DNA from: JALSHZ01 sp964614535
GTDB lineage: Bacteria; Pseudomonadota; Gammaproteobacteria; UWMA-0217
Reading direction: 5' to 3'
Assembly (NCBI GenBank): GCA_964614535.1
Contig: CAZTOZ010000074.1
Span: 1 to 50,056 of the forward strand
Length of the DNA stretch: 50,056 nucleotides
A program made the translations under genes and the position numbers. Shown one piece after another: positions 17,703-27,299 of this stretch (its first letter is position 1; the number at the start of each line of letters is the position of its first letter). Under the pieces are notes generated by a model that saw only the letters and a list, made by a program, of their open reading frames with translations, ran no database searches and was not told the DNA's origin.

Positions 17703-19508
17703 GTGTTACGCAAGGCTTTTCTGCCTTCCATTCTGCTGGTGCTGGCCTATGGATTCTGGGTCAGCCCGGACTTCAAGGTCATCTCGGCCGGGGTGGCCAT
17801 TTTCCTGTTCGGCATGCTGTCCCTGGAGCAGGGCTTCCAGATCTATTCCGGCGGCACGCTGGAACGCATTCTCCAGAAGGCCACCTCCAGCCGTCTGAAG
17901 AGCCTGGGCTTCGGCATCGTCACGACGACGCTGATGCAGTCCAGTTCGCTGGTGTCGGTCATCACCATCTCGTTTCTCAGCGCCGGGCTGATCACGCTGG
18001 CGGCCGGCATCGGCATCATCTTCGGGGCCAATCTCGGCACCACCACTGGCGCCTGGCTGATCGCCGGTTTCGGCCTCAAGGTGAAGATCTCCGCCTATGC
18101 GATGCCGATGCTGGTGTTCGGCGTCGTGCTGCTGTTCCAGTCGTCGAAGAAACTCAAGGGCATCGGCTATATTCTGGCCGGGCTGGGTTTTCTCTTTCTC
18201 GGCATCCACTACATGAAGGAGGGGTTCGAGGCTTTCAAGGAGGCCATCGACCTCACGAGCTTTGCCGTCGGCGGCTATCGTGGCCTGTTTCTTTTTGCGG
18301 GTATCGGCGTGGTCGCCACCGTCGTCATGCAGTCCAGCCACGCCACCCTGGTGCTGATCATCACCGCGCTGGCGGCCGGCCAGATCACCTACGAAAACGC
18401 GCTGGCGCTGGCCATCGGCGCCAATGTCGGCACGACCATCACCGCCATCATCGGCTCGCTCAGTTCCAACGAGAGCGGCAAGCGCCTGGCCGCCGCGCAT
18501 CTGATCTTCAATCTGGTGACGGGGATCATCGCCATCGGCCTGATCCACCAGCTCGTCGATCTGGTGGAGTGGAGCGCGGCGCTGCTCGGCATCGCCGACG
18601 ACGACTACACCCTGAAGCTGGCGGTCTTTCACACCTTGTTCAATCTGATCGGCATCGTCGTCATGCTGCCGTTCATCGACCCGCTGGTGGCTTTTCTGCA
18701 ACGGATCATCCCGGAGAGAAGGCCGGCGGTGGATCGGCCGAAATATCTCACCAGTGCATCGGCCGAATATCCCGACACCGCCATCGAAGCGGTTCGCCGC
18801 GAGACGCTGCGCGTCTATGAGGCGGCCATCCGCATCATCATCGATGCGCTCGGGCTGAAATCGTCCGATATCTTCTCCAGCGAAAACCTGGAGACGGTGG
18901 CGGCGCGGCAGAGTGTCAGTGAATACGATATCGATGCCGAATACGAAAAACACGTCAAGCCGCTCTACAGTGCCATCGTCGCCTTCATCGGCGAGACAGC
19001 CTTCTCCCGGCGCGACGAGGAGAATTCCACGCTGCAGTGGTTGCGCGACGCCAACCGGGAGATCGTCGAGGCGGTCAAGCACACCAAACATCTGCAGAAG
19101 AATCTGCTGCGCTATCTCTCCTCCGACAACGAGGCGATTCGTAACGCTTATAACGAAATCCGGGTCAGCATCGCGGCGACGATCCGCGAGCTGGAAACAT
19201 TGCGGCAGGAGGGCGACAGCGTCATCGACATGCTGTCGCTCGATGCGGTGAAACTGATGGTGGACGAGAGCCAGGAGCGCATCAACCGCCTGTTGACCGA
19301 ATTGATCGGTCGCCATGAAATCACGCCGGAGATGGGCTCCTCGCTGCTCAACGACAGTACCTATGCCTACAACGTCTCGATCAACCTGGTACGCGCGGCC
19401 GAAAAGTTGTTCGTCAGCGAGGATCAGACGCTTGCCCGCGCGGCAAGAACCGTGCTGCTGGACAAGGATGAGCGCAAGGCAGCCATCGCAGAGCTGGAGG
19501 AGAAATGA
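17703..19508 (+). CDS. Na/Pi cotransporter family protein with PhoU-like C-terminus
   Basis: A 601-residue protein of the NptA/YjbB group. The membrane part (about residues 1-330) has two inverted Na/Pi cotransporter repeats marked by QSSS (TTLMQSSSLVSVITISF) and QSSH (VMQSSHATLVLIITAL), each followed by GANLGTT/GANVGTT. The C-terminal 250 residues are helical and PhoU-like. Such proteins usually move phosphate, often outward, in response to phosphate status. The GTG start at 17703 is preceded by ACGGAGG at good spacing; longer readings of the frame run into the PiT gene. It is second in a three-gene phosphate operon. Confidence 0.9.
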   Translation: MLRKAFLPSILLVLAYGFWVSPDFKVISAGVAIFLFGMLSLEQGFQIYSGGTLERILQKATSSRLKSLGFGIVTTTLMQSSSLVSVITISFLSAGLITLAAGIGIIFGANLGTTTGAWLIAGFGLKVKISAYAMPMLVFGVVLLFQSSKKLKGIGYILAGLGFLFLGIHYMKEGFEAFKEAIDLTSFAVGGYRGLFLFAGIGVVATVVMQSSHATLVLIITALAAGQITYENALALAIGANVGTTITAIIGSLSSNESGKRLAAAHLIFNLVTGIIAIGLIHQLVDLVEWSAALLGIADDDYTLKLAVFHTLFNLIGIVVMLPFIDPLVAFLQRIIPERRPAVDRPKYLTSASAEYPDTAIEAVRRETLRVYEAAIRIIIDALGLKSSDIFSSENLETVAARQSVSEYDIDAEYEKHVKPLYSAIVAFIGETAFSRRDEENSTLQWLRDANREIVEAVKHTKHLQKNLLRYLSSDNEAIRNAYNEIRVSIAATIRELETLRQEGDSVIDMLSLDAVKLMVDESQERINRLLTELIGRHEITPEMGSSLLNDSTYAYNVSINLVRAAEKLFVSEDQTLARAARTVLLDKDERKAAIAELEEK

Positions 19509-19756
19509 AATACAAAAAGCTGCTCAAGCAGCTGAAGACGCTGCTGAGCGAAGAGGAGCACGACAAGAAGGCGCAGTGCAAGGAGCTGAAAAAACTGCTG
19601 AAGCTGCTGAAGAAAAAGGAGAAGAGCCTCAAGGCCCGTCTTGAAGAGGCGAGCGACGAAAAGCAGCGGGAAAAACTCAGGAAGCGCATCGGTATCCTGC
19701 ATGCCCAGCGCAAGAAGGGCGTTGCCGCGTTGAAGGCGATGACCCACGGCGACTGA
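19505..19756 (+). CDS. Small lysine-rich coiled-coil protein in the phosphate operon
   Basis: An 83-residue protein whose start overlaps the Na/Pi cotransporter stop by 4 bp (ATGA), so translation is coupled. It is almost entirely helical and highly charged: KELKKLLKLLKKKEKSL with heptad leucines, then ARLEEASDEKQREKLRKRIG. There is no membrane segment, no cysteine pair and no known domain. From context it may bind the PhoU-like tail or the PiT cytoplasmic loop, but this is inference. It is not a family I can name. Confidence 0.75.
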   Translation: MKYKKLLKQLKTLLSEEEHDKKAQCKELKKLLKLLKKKEKSLKARLEEASDEKQREKLRKRIGILHAQRKKGVAALKAMTHGD

Positions 19757-19760
19757 GCCG

Positions 19761-19788
19761 GGCGGGAGACGCACCGGCGTCTCCCGCC
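19761..19788. terminator. Strong hairpin between convergent genes
   Basis: A perfect 12-bp stem (GGCGGGAGACGC / GCGTCTCCCGCC) with a 4-nt ACCG loop lies between the stops of the coiled-coil gene and the HlyD-like gene. It has no T-run on either side, so it may act as a pause or RNA-stability hairpin rather than a classic Rho-independent terminator. Its position between convergent units suggests a bidirectional role. Confidence 0.6.
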
Positions 19789-19792
19789 GCCT

Positions 19793-21100
19793 TCAGCGCT
19801 CTTGCAGCGCCGTCTGGAAATTCTTCACGATCGGCTTGAGCAGATACTCCATCACCGTCCGCTTGCCGGTGCGGATGCTCACGTCCACCGCCATCCCCGG
19901 GGTGATCGGCAGGCGCTGGTCGCCACTCTCCAGATAGTTGCGCCGCGCCTTGAGCTGCACCTCGAAATAGGGCTGTTTCTTTTCGTCGAAGATGGTATCG
20001 GCGCCGACACGGACCACCTCCCCCTCCAGCGCCCCGAACACCGATGAGTCGTAGGCCGAGACGCGGATCTTCGCCGGCTGTCCGGGGCGGATGAAGCCGA
20101 TGTCGGACGGCTTGACGCGGATGCTGATGAGCAGGCTGCCGCTGACGGGGACGATCTCCATGATGCTTTCACCCGGCTTGACGACGCCGCCGATGGTGGT
20201 GACCAGCAGGCGGTTGACGATGCCGTCGCTGGGGGCATGCAACTGGCGGCGCAGCAGCTTGTCCTTGCTGCTGGGCAGGGTTTCCCGCAGCGCCTCGACC
20301 TTGGTCTTGAGTTCCGAATACTGTTGGCCGACTTCGGCGAGAAACTCCGCCTCCACCTGCTTTTTGCTGGCGCGGGCCTCCCGCACGGCGGCCTCCAGGC
20401 GGGCGACGGTGAGCCGGGTGGTGTCGATCTCGCCCTGCATCCGGGCATCCTCCGACTGGGCGTTGAGGTATTCGGCCCGGGAGCCGGCATCGTGCTCGTA
20501 GAGGTCTCGCTCGATCTCGAGCTGGGCGAAGGTGATCTGCTTGCGCGCCCGCAGTGACGCCAGTTGGGATCGTGCCTCGGCCAGCTGCTTCTCGCGCTGG
20601 CGGATGACATCGTCGGCGGTGGCGATGGCGGCTTCGCGGGCGGCCCGGCGGGAGGCCCACAGCGCCTTCTCCCGCGCCACCAGTTCCGGTGCCTGCGCGG
20701 CCACGTCGGGCGGGAAGAGGGGTTCGCGGTCCTGCATCTCGGCATCCAGCCGGGTCAGTGTCGCCAGCATGCCCCAGTAGTTCCGCAGCCGCTCGCGCAG
20801 CGCGGCGTCGTAGTCGATGGTGTCCAGCCGGGCCAGCAGCTGGCCCTGGGACACTTTCTGTCCTTCCTGCACCAGCAGCTCCCGGACGATGCCCCCCTCC
20901 AGGCTCTGGACCTGCTGGATGCGGCTCGACGGAATGACACTGCCGCTGGCACGCACGGCGATGTCGAGCGCGGCGACGTTCATCCAGACAGTGATGACGA
21001 CCAGAAAAGCGAAGATCAACCCGATCAGTACCAGCGCCGTCTTGCGGGGGCCGCGGTTGAGGTCGGGATGTCGGCTCAGCGATGCGGTTCGTGTACTCAT
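19793..21100 (-). CDS. Type I secretion periplasmic adaptor (HlyD/LapC family)
   Basis: A 435-residue membrane-fusion protein. It has a cytoplasmic tail of about 20 residues, one membrane helix (about 21-45), a biotinyl-lipoyl-like half (IQQVQSLEGGIVRELLVQEGQKV), a long coiled-coil hairpin (about 105-290) and the C-terminal beta-barrel block ending in a PGMAVDVSIRTGKRTVMEYLL motif typical of HlyD and LapC. It links the inner-membrane ABC exporter to a TolC-like outer-membrane channel, which is not in this window. Its ATG overlaps the exporter stop by 4 bp (ATGA), so the two are translated together. Confidence 0.93.
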   Translation of the reverse strand: MSTRTASLSRHPDLNRGPRKTALVLIGLIFAFLVVITVWMNVAALDIAVRASGSVIPSSRIQQVQSLEGGIVRELLVQEGQKVSQGQLLARLDTIDYDAALRERLRNYWGMLATLTRLDAEMQDREPLFPPDVAAQAPELVAREKALWASRRAAREAAIATADDVIRQREKQLAEARSQLASLRARKQITFAQLEIERDLYEHDAGSRAEYLNAQSEDARMQGEIDTTRLTVARLEAAVREARASKKQVEAEFLAEVGQQYSELKTKVEALRETLPSSKDKLLRRQLHAPSDGIVNRLLVTTIGGVVKPGESIMEIVPVSGSLLISIRVKPSDIGFIRPGQPAKIRVSAYDSSVFGALEGEVVRVGADTIFDEKKQPYFEVQLKARRNYLESGDQRLPITPGMAVDVSIRTGKRTVMEYLLKPIVKNFQTALQER

Positions 21101-23622
21101 GCCGGGATGTCCCCCTGTTGCTTGATGGTCTGGGTCTGTGCGGCACGCCGTTCACGCGCCTGCTTGAGCCGGGCGATCTTGCGCCGCGCCGCGGCCAGGC
21201 GGGCCTCCCGCCCCTCGGGCAACTTGCGCTTGCGTTTCCGGGCCTGGAGTCTTTCCTTCACCAGCCGGTCCTTGCGGGCGACCGAGGCGAGCAGTTCGGC
21301 TCGTTTGCGGCGCTGTTCGGCCGTTTCCCGGGGGGCTGGCGCGGCGGTGGGGGGTGTCGGTGCCTTGCCGTCCGCTGTCGGCTCGGGCCGTGGTTGTGGC
21401 GCTGCCGCTGCCGGCTCGCGGGCGTTCGGGGGGGCGGCCGCTGGGGGCGTGGTGGTTGCCGCGTTGCCCGCTGTCCGGGGGGCTGCCGGCTGCTGGCGGC
21501 CGCTCTGCGCCGCGGCCAGCCGCTCCAGCACCAGATCCCGTGGCCCGTCGGCGGTGATGCGGCCCTGATCGAAGACCACCAGCCGTTCCACCATCGGCAG
21601 CATCGCCATCCGATGGGTGACCAGGATCAGCGTGGTGTCGTGCAGATGGTTGCGCAGGTTCTGGATGAGCTGGTTCTCGGTGCCGGGGTCGATCATGCTG
21701 CTGGGCTCGTCCATCAGTAGCAGCCGGGGCTTGCGTACCAGCGCGCGGGCGATGCCGATGGCCTGCCGCTGGCCACCGGAGAGGCGCTCGCCGCGTTCGC
21801 CCACCTGGGTGTTGAGCCCATCCGGCAGTTGCGCCAACGTTGGTTCCAGACAGGCGATGTGGATGGCTTCGAGCAGATCGGCGTCGCTGATGTCGGTGGC
21901 ACCCATCAGGATGTTTTCGCGGATGTCGCCATGGAACAGCACCACGTCCTGCGGCACATAGCCGATCTGGCGGCGCAGGTTGTGCGGATCGACGTGGGAG
22001 ACGGGGATGTCGTCCACCATCACCGTGCCCTTCTCCGGCTGGTAGAGATTGAGCAGCAGTTTCAGCACGGTGCTCTTGCCGGAACCGATGCGGCCGATGA
22101 AGGCCACCTTCTCGCCCGGTTCGATGCGCAGATTCATGCCGTTGAGCAGCGGCGTGCCGCCAGGATAGGCGAAGCTCACGTCGCGCAGTTCCACCTGTCC
22201 GCGGAGGGTCGGCAGGTGGAGCTTGCCATCCTCGTCGTCGGTCGGCGCTTCCATGATCTGGTTGAGTGCCTCGAGCGCGATCCGCGTCTGCTGCCAGCGG
22301 ACGATGATGCCGGCCAGTTGCGAGATCGGTGCCACCGCCCGTGACGACAGCATCGACGCGGCGATGAGCTGGCCCAGCGTCAGCTCGTTGGCGGCGATCA
22401 GCAGGGCGCCGAAGGTGACCATCAACACCGTCGTCAGTTGGGTCAGCGAGCCGGTGATGTAGTTGCCGAGCCCGGCCAGCCCGCGCAGTCGCACCGAATC
22501 GCCCGAGAGTTTCACCGTCAGCAACTCCCACTTGCGCCGCGCCCACGACTCGGCGCCGACGCATTTGACGGTGTCCAGTCCGTTCATCACCTCGAACAGA
22601 TGTGCGGTACGCTGCGAGCCGGCCTGGGCGTTGTCCTCCAGAATCCGGTTCATCGGTTTGCGCAGCAGCAGTGATGTGCCCAGCGCCAGTGGGATCAGCA
22701 CCACCGGCACCAGCGCCAGCGGGCCGGCCACCAGCGCGATGATGGCGATGAAAAAGAGCACGAAGGGCATGTCGCCGAGCACTGTCAGCGTGGTGGAGGT
22801 GAAGAAGTCGCGGATCGAGTCGAAGTCCCGCACCACGTTGGCCAGCACGCCGCCCGAGGCCGGGCGGCTGGCGGCGCGCAGTCGCAGCGCCTGGGAGAAG
22901 ATGCGTGACGACAGGGCGATATCGACCCGGCGGGAGGCGGCATCCACCAGGTGACTGCGCGTCACCTTGATGGCGAAGTCGAACAGCACGACGATGATGG
23001 CGGCGCTGGCCAGCACCCAGAGGCTGGAAAGCGCGTTGTTCGGCACCACGCGGTCGTAGACCGCCATCGTGAAGAACGGGATCACGGCGCCGAAGAGGTT
23101 GATGGCGACGGTGCCGAGCAGCGCCCAGCCGTAGATGCCGCGATTGCTCTTGAGTGTGTCCCAGAACCAGCGTTTCGGGTCCGGCAGGTGGTAGAGCAGG
23201 CTGCGCTTGTCGAAATAGACGATGGGACGGACGAAATACCACTGTGTCAGCTTTTCCAGCTTCAGCTCGTCGGGTGAGACCCAGGAGGTGCCGGGAATGC
23301 CGGGATAGCGGCATTCGAAGTGGCCATCCCGGTAATCGACCAGCGTCACCGCATGGCCATCCTCGGCGATGCCGAGCACCGGCAGCATGGTGCGTTTCAG
23401 TGAGCGCAGCGGACGGTCGCAGATGGAGACCTCGAGGCCGGCGCGGGTGGCGCACTCCTCCAGCTCCCGCGAGGTGATGCGGCCCTCCGGCAGCGGAACG
23501 TTGGAGGTGATCTGCGAAGGCTCCACCGCCTTGCCGAAGTATTCGGAGAGAAACTCCAGCTGGCCGAGAATCCGGTCCTCGTCGCGGCTGGTTCGGTCGA
23601 AAGCGTCGTTTTTTGTCGTCAT
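21097..23622 (-). CDS. Type I secretion ABC transporter (LapB-like) with long basic C-terminal tail
   Basis: An 841-residue exporter ATPase. Order: a degenerate C39-peptidase-like domain without the catalytic Cys (about 1-140), six membrane helices (about 165-440), then the nucleotide-binding domain with Walker A IGRIGSGKST, signature LSGGQRQ and Walker B LLLMDEPSS. This is the LapB type, which exports large RTX adhesins. Residues 707-841 are extra: about 60 Pro/Ala-rich residues, then about 70 Arg/Lys-rich helical residues. Start ATG 23622 gives the usual N-terminus; a frame 40 codons longer is less likely. No adhesin or regulator gene (lapA, lapD, lapG) lies nearby. Confidence 0.92.
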   Translation of the reverse strand: MTTKNDAFDRTSRDEDRILGQLEFLSEYFGKAVEPSQITSNVPLPEGRITSRELEECATRAGLEVSICDRPLRSLKRTMLPVLGIAEDGHAVTLVDYRDGHFECRYPGIPGTSWVSPDELKLEKLTQWYFVRPIVYFDKRSLLYHLPDPKRWFWDTLKSNRGIYGWALLGTVAINLFGAVIPFFTMAVYDRVVPNNALSSLWVLASAAIIVVLFDFAIKVTRSHLVDAASRRVDIALSSRIFSQALRLRAASRPASGGVLANVVRDFDSIRDFFTSTTLTVLGDMPFVLFFIAIIALVAGPLALVPVVLIPLALGTSLLLRKPMNRILEDNAQAGSQRTAHLFEVMNGLDTVKCVGAESWARRKWELLTVKLSGDSVRLRGLAGLGNYITGSLTQLTTVLMVTFGALLIAANELTLGQLIAASMLSSRAVAPISQLAGIIVRWQQTRIALEALNQIMEAPTDDEDGKLHLPTLRGQVELRDVSFAYPGGTPLLNGMNLRIEPGEKVAFIGRIGSGKSTVLKLLLNLYQPEKGTVMVDDIPVSHVDPHNLRRQIGYVPQDVVLFHGDIRENILMGATDISDADLLEAIHIACLEPTLAQLPDGLNTQVGERGERLSGGQRQAIGIARALVRKPRLLLMDEPSSMIDPGTENQLIQNLRNHLHDTTLILVTHRMAMLPMVERLVVFDQGRITADGPRDLVLERLAAAQSGRQQPAAPRTAGNAATTTPPAAAPPNAREPAAAAPQPRPEPTADGKAPTPPTAAPAPRETAEQRRKRAELLASVARKDRLVKERLQARKRKRKLPEGREARLAAARRKIARLKQARERRAAQTQTIKQQGDIPA

Positions 23623-23791
23623 CCCTGAATCCGTTGTCGTTGTCGGCACGCTCCCTGCGCCGGGCAGTGTGTGTGGTGGCTTTGGCACCGCCCGGCGGAG
23701 TCTGCGGCAACTTTCGTACAGCCGCCGACGAACGGCGTCCACAAAATTTGTAGCTGCCGGCTTCCGGTTCCGCAGGCGGTCGTATCTGTGG

Positions 23792-23797
23792 GATAAT
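23792..23797 (+). promoter_or_regulatory. Candidate -10 element upstream of recA
   Basis: GATAAT about 50 bp before the recA start, in the 224-bp divergent region. The matching -35 (TTCCGC) is poor. I found no consensus LexA box (CTGT-N8-ACAG) here, so SOS control is not visible from the sequence. Confidence 0.3.
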
Positions 23798-23846
23798 CGG
23801 TGGCGTCGGATCCATTCTTTACATGTGTTTTACAAAGAGGTTGGCA

Positions 23847-24866
<1,020 letters not shown>

Positions 24867-24921
24867 GCCGGCCGCGCCCGCGCTTCGTGGCGACGTCCTG
24901 CAGTGCGGTGATGAATCCGGG

Positions 24922-25896
24922 ATGAGACTGCGGCGCAAGGTCTACCGCATCATGGAGATGCACGACGGCGACTCGAGGCTGTCGCTGGCGGTCAACTGGT
25001 TCATCATGGTGCTGATCCTGGTGAACGTCCTCGGCGTCATTCTCGAAACCGTGGACGAGCTGCATGCCGAATGGCACGACGGGTTCCTCTACCTGGAGGT
25101 CTTCTCGGTGGCGGTCTTCACCGTCGAGTACCTGACCCGGCTCTGGGTCTGCGTCGAATCCCATCTGTTCAGCGACGGCTGGCGTGGCCGGTTGCGTTAC
25201 GCGCTGACGCCGATGGCGCTGATCGACCTGCTGGCGATCATGCCGTTCTTCATGCAGATGTTCATCGAGCTGGACACCCGGATTCTGCGTGTCTTCCGGC
25301 TGCTGAGGGTGTTCAAGCTCACCCGCCATTTCACCATGCTCGGCGTGCTCGGCGTCGTTCTCAAGCGCGAGGCCAAGACGCTCGCCTCCGCCATCTTCAT
25401 CCTGCTGGTGCTGGCCATCATGTCGGCCTCTGGCATCTATCTGGCCGAACACAAGGTGCAGCCGGACGCCTTTGGCAACATTCCGAAGGCGATGTGGTGG
25501 GCCATCGTCACGCTGACCACGGTGGGCTATGGCGATGTCGTGCCGCAAACCGACATCGGCCGCATGTTCGGCGCCTTCATCACGATGATCGGCGTCGGCA
25601 TGGCGGCGCTGCCGGCCGGCATCATCGCCTCTGGCTTCACCGGCGAGTTGGAACGCCGGCGCGAGCGGTACGAAACCCTGGCCCGCAGTCTGTTGCGCGA
25701 CGGGGTTCTCGACGAGAAGGATCGCAAGGCGCTGATCAAGGCGCGCGAAGATTGGGGCATCGACCGTGGTGATGCGCAGCAGATCATCCGCAAGGCCATC
25801 GTCGATGCCGAAATGCTGCACGAAAGCGCCGCCGTCTGTCCCCACTGCGGCAAGCCGCTCGGCGATGCCGCCAAGCGACATGTCACCACCCGGTGA
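24922..25896 (+). CDS. Voltage-gated potassium channel with C-terminal zinc-ribbon-like motif
   Basis: A 324-residue six-helix ion transporter. The voltage sensor S4 is clear (RILRVFRLLRVFKLTRH, about residues 117-133) and the pore has the K+ filter in TLTTVGYGD (about 197-205). The cytoplasmic tail (about 245-324) is helical and ends with CPHCGKPLGD, a single CxxC knuckle, too short to be a complete zinc site alone, so metal binding might occur between subunits. It is similar to KvAP-type bacterial channels. It lies on the recA strand, 55 bp downstream, and is convergent with oppF. Confidence 0.92.
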   Translation: MRLRRKVYRIMEMHDGDSRLSLAVNWFIMVLILVNVLGVILETVDELHAEWHDGFLYLEVFSVAVFTVEYLTRLWVCVESHLFSDGWRGRLRYALTPMALIDLLAIMPFFMQMFIELDTRILRVFRLLRVFKLTRHFTMLGVLGVVLKREAKTLASAIFILLVLAIMSASGIYLAEHKVQPDAFGNIPKAMWWAIVTLTTVGYGDVVPQTDIGRMFGAFITMIGVGMAALPAGIIASGFTGELERRRERYETLARSLLRDGVLDEKDRKALIKAREDWGIDRGDAQQIIRKAIVDAEMLHESAAVCPHCGKPLGDAAKRHVTTR

Positions 25897-25914
25897 GCCG
25901 GCCTGCCGTGTGGG

Positions 25915-26877
25915 CTACTGCGCCAGCAGGCAATTGACCAGCGGTTCTCCAAACGCGGCGGTGGCCGGGCGGTGGTCGGCACACGCGGCCGTCGCCTCGG
26001 GGCAACGGGTGCGAAACACGCAGCCGGATGGCGGGTCCAGGGGCGACGGGAGTTCGCTCACCAGCGGCTCGAGTGTGGCGATGCGCTGCCGTTCCGCCGC
26101 CGGCTCCTCCCGTGGCACGGCCGCCAGCAAAGCTCGGGTATAGGGGTGGCGGGGGGCCTCGAACAGCGTATCGGCCGGGCCACTCTCCATCACCCGGCCC
26201 AGGTAGAGCACCATCATCCGGTCGGCCATCTGCCGCACCACCCGCAGATCGTGGGAGATGAACACCATCGCCAGTTGGCGTTTGCGTTGCAGCTCGCGGA
26301 GCAGATTGATGATCTGCGCCTGGATCGAGACGTCGAGCGCGCTGACCGGTTCGTCGCAGATCAGCACCGATGGCTCGGAGACCAGCGCGCGTGCGATGCC
26401 GATCCGTTGGGCCTGCCCCCCGGAGAACTCGTGGGGATAGCGGTCGAGCTGCTGGCGCGATACCGCCACATCCTCCGCTGCCTGCTCCACTCGCCGGCGT
26501 CGTGCCTGGCGGGAGAGACCGGGGAAGTGATGGCGCAGCGGCTCGTCGAGAATCTGGCCGATGGTCATGCTTGGGTCGAGGGCATCGAGCGGGTCCTGAA
26601 AGACATACTGCACCCGGCGGCCGATCTGCCGGACGGCGCGGCTGGCCGACGGGTCGATGGGTTCGCCTTCGATCTCGATTTTGCCCGCGGTGGCGGGTGT
26701 CAGCCCACAGATGGCGCGGGCCAGCGTCGATTTGCCACAGCCCGACTCGCCGACGATGGCCAGCGTCTCGCCCCGATGGAGCGTGAGCGAGATGTCGTCG
26801 ATGGCGACGAGCCGCCGTCTGCCGACCGGATAGTGGACACGGAGGCGGGAGATGGAGAGCAGGGGGGCAGGGGCCAC
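25915..26877 (-). CDS. oppF: Oligopeptide ABC transporter ATP-binding protein OppF
   Basis: About 320 residues, a C-type peptide-transporter ATPase. Walker A GESGCGKST, the Q-loop VFQDPLDALDPSM, signature FSGGQAQRIGIARAL and Walker B LICDEPVSALD are all present, followed by the oligopeptide C-terminal CxxRCP motif (CVFRTRCPEA). The start is uncertain: GTG 26877 gives the family-like N-terminus, and a TTG at 26934 is also in frame; neither has a good ribosome binding site. It should pair with OppD (29311-30303), but three unrelated genes separate the two, which is unusual. Confidence 0.9.
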   Translation of the reverse strand: MAPAPLLSISRLRVHYPVGRRRLVAIDDISLTLHRGETLAIVGESGCGKSTLARAICGLTPATAGKIEIEGEPIDPSASRAVRQIGRRVQYVFQDPLDALDPSMTIGQILDEPLRHHFPGLSRQARRRRVEQAAEDVAVSRQQLDRYPHEFSGGQAQRIGIARALVSEPSVLICDEPVSALDVSIQAQIINLLRELQRKRQLAMVFISHDLRVVRQMADRMMVLYLGRVMESGPADTLFEAPRHPYTRALLAAVPREEPAAERQRIATLEPLVSELPSPLDPPSGCVFRTRCPEATAACADHRPATAAFGEPLVNCLLAQ

Positions 26878-26937
26878 GGCAGATGGTGTGTTGGCGAAAG
26901 CGAAGATTGGACCGCGATCGCGGCGTAATGGCAAGGG

Positions 26938-26959
26938 GGAGCCCGCGAGTGCGGGCTCC
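26938..26959 (-). terminator. Hairpin after the 64-residue gene
   Basis: A perfect 9-bp stem (GGAGCCCGC / GCGGGCTCC) with a 4-nt loop lies 8 bp beyond the stop of the small gene at 26968 and before oppF. There is no clear T-run, so it is at best a weak terminator or processing hairpin between the two genes. Confidence 0.45.
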
Positions 26960-26967
26960 GGTGACGG

Positions 26968-27162
26968 CTACTGCTTGGTGAAGGTGAAAGTCTCGCCGTC
27001 GCGCTTCACCGTGACGCGGGCGCGCTCGAAGGTGTACTCCTCGCCATCCGCCAGCTTGTGCAGGTCGCCCGCGCAGCTGGCGGTGAGGTCGCGGAGCACG
27101 CCGCAGTGCACCACGCCGAGGGTGTCGTAGGTGTTGGGGGTCAATGTGATGCTTTCCGCCAT
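26968..27162 (-). CDS. Uncharacterised 64-residue protein
   Basis: A small soluble protein starting MAESITLTPNTYDTLGVV. Its start is well supported: AGGAGG lies 7 bp upstream of the ATG, the best Shine-Dalgarno in this region, suggesting strong translation. It has two cysteines (VVHCGVLRD, ASCAGDL) and ends in a beta-hairpin-like repeat of short strands (YTFERARVTVKRDGETFTF). There is no signal peptide or membrane helix. I do not recognise the family. It is downstream of the permease gene (138 bp) and upstream of oppF. Confidence 0.75.
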   Translation of the reverse strand: MAESITLTPNTYDTLGVVHCGVLRDLTASCAGDLHKLADGEEYTFERARVTVKRDGETFTFTKQ

Positions 27163-27299
27163 GATTTTTCCTCCTGTCTGTAGTGGAAAGAGAAAGAATC
27201 GAGGGACGGCATCAGGTTGGCGGCCGGGCCGTGGTTTTTCAATAAAACCCCAATGAAATCCGTAACCTGCGGGAAAATTTCCCCATGTTGGCAACGGGG

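Noticed and set aside
23623..23846. LexA (SOS) box upstream of recA
   Set aside because: No CTGT-N8-ACAG or close match was found on reading; isolated CTGT and ACAG half-sites are not correctly spaced.
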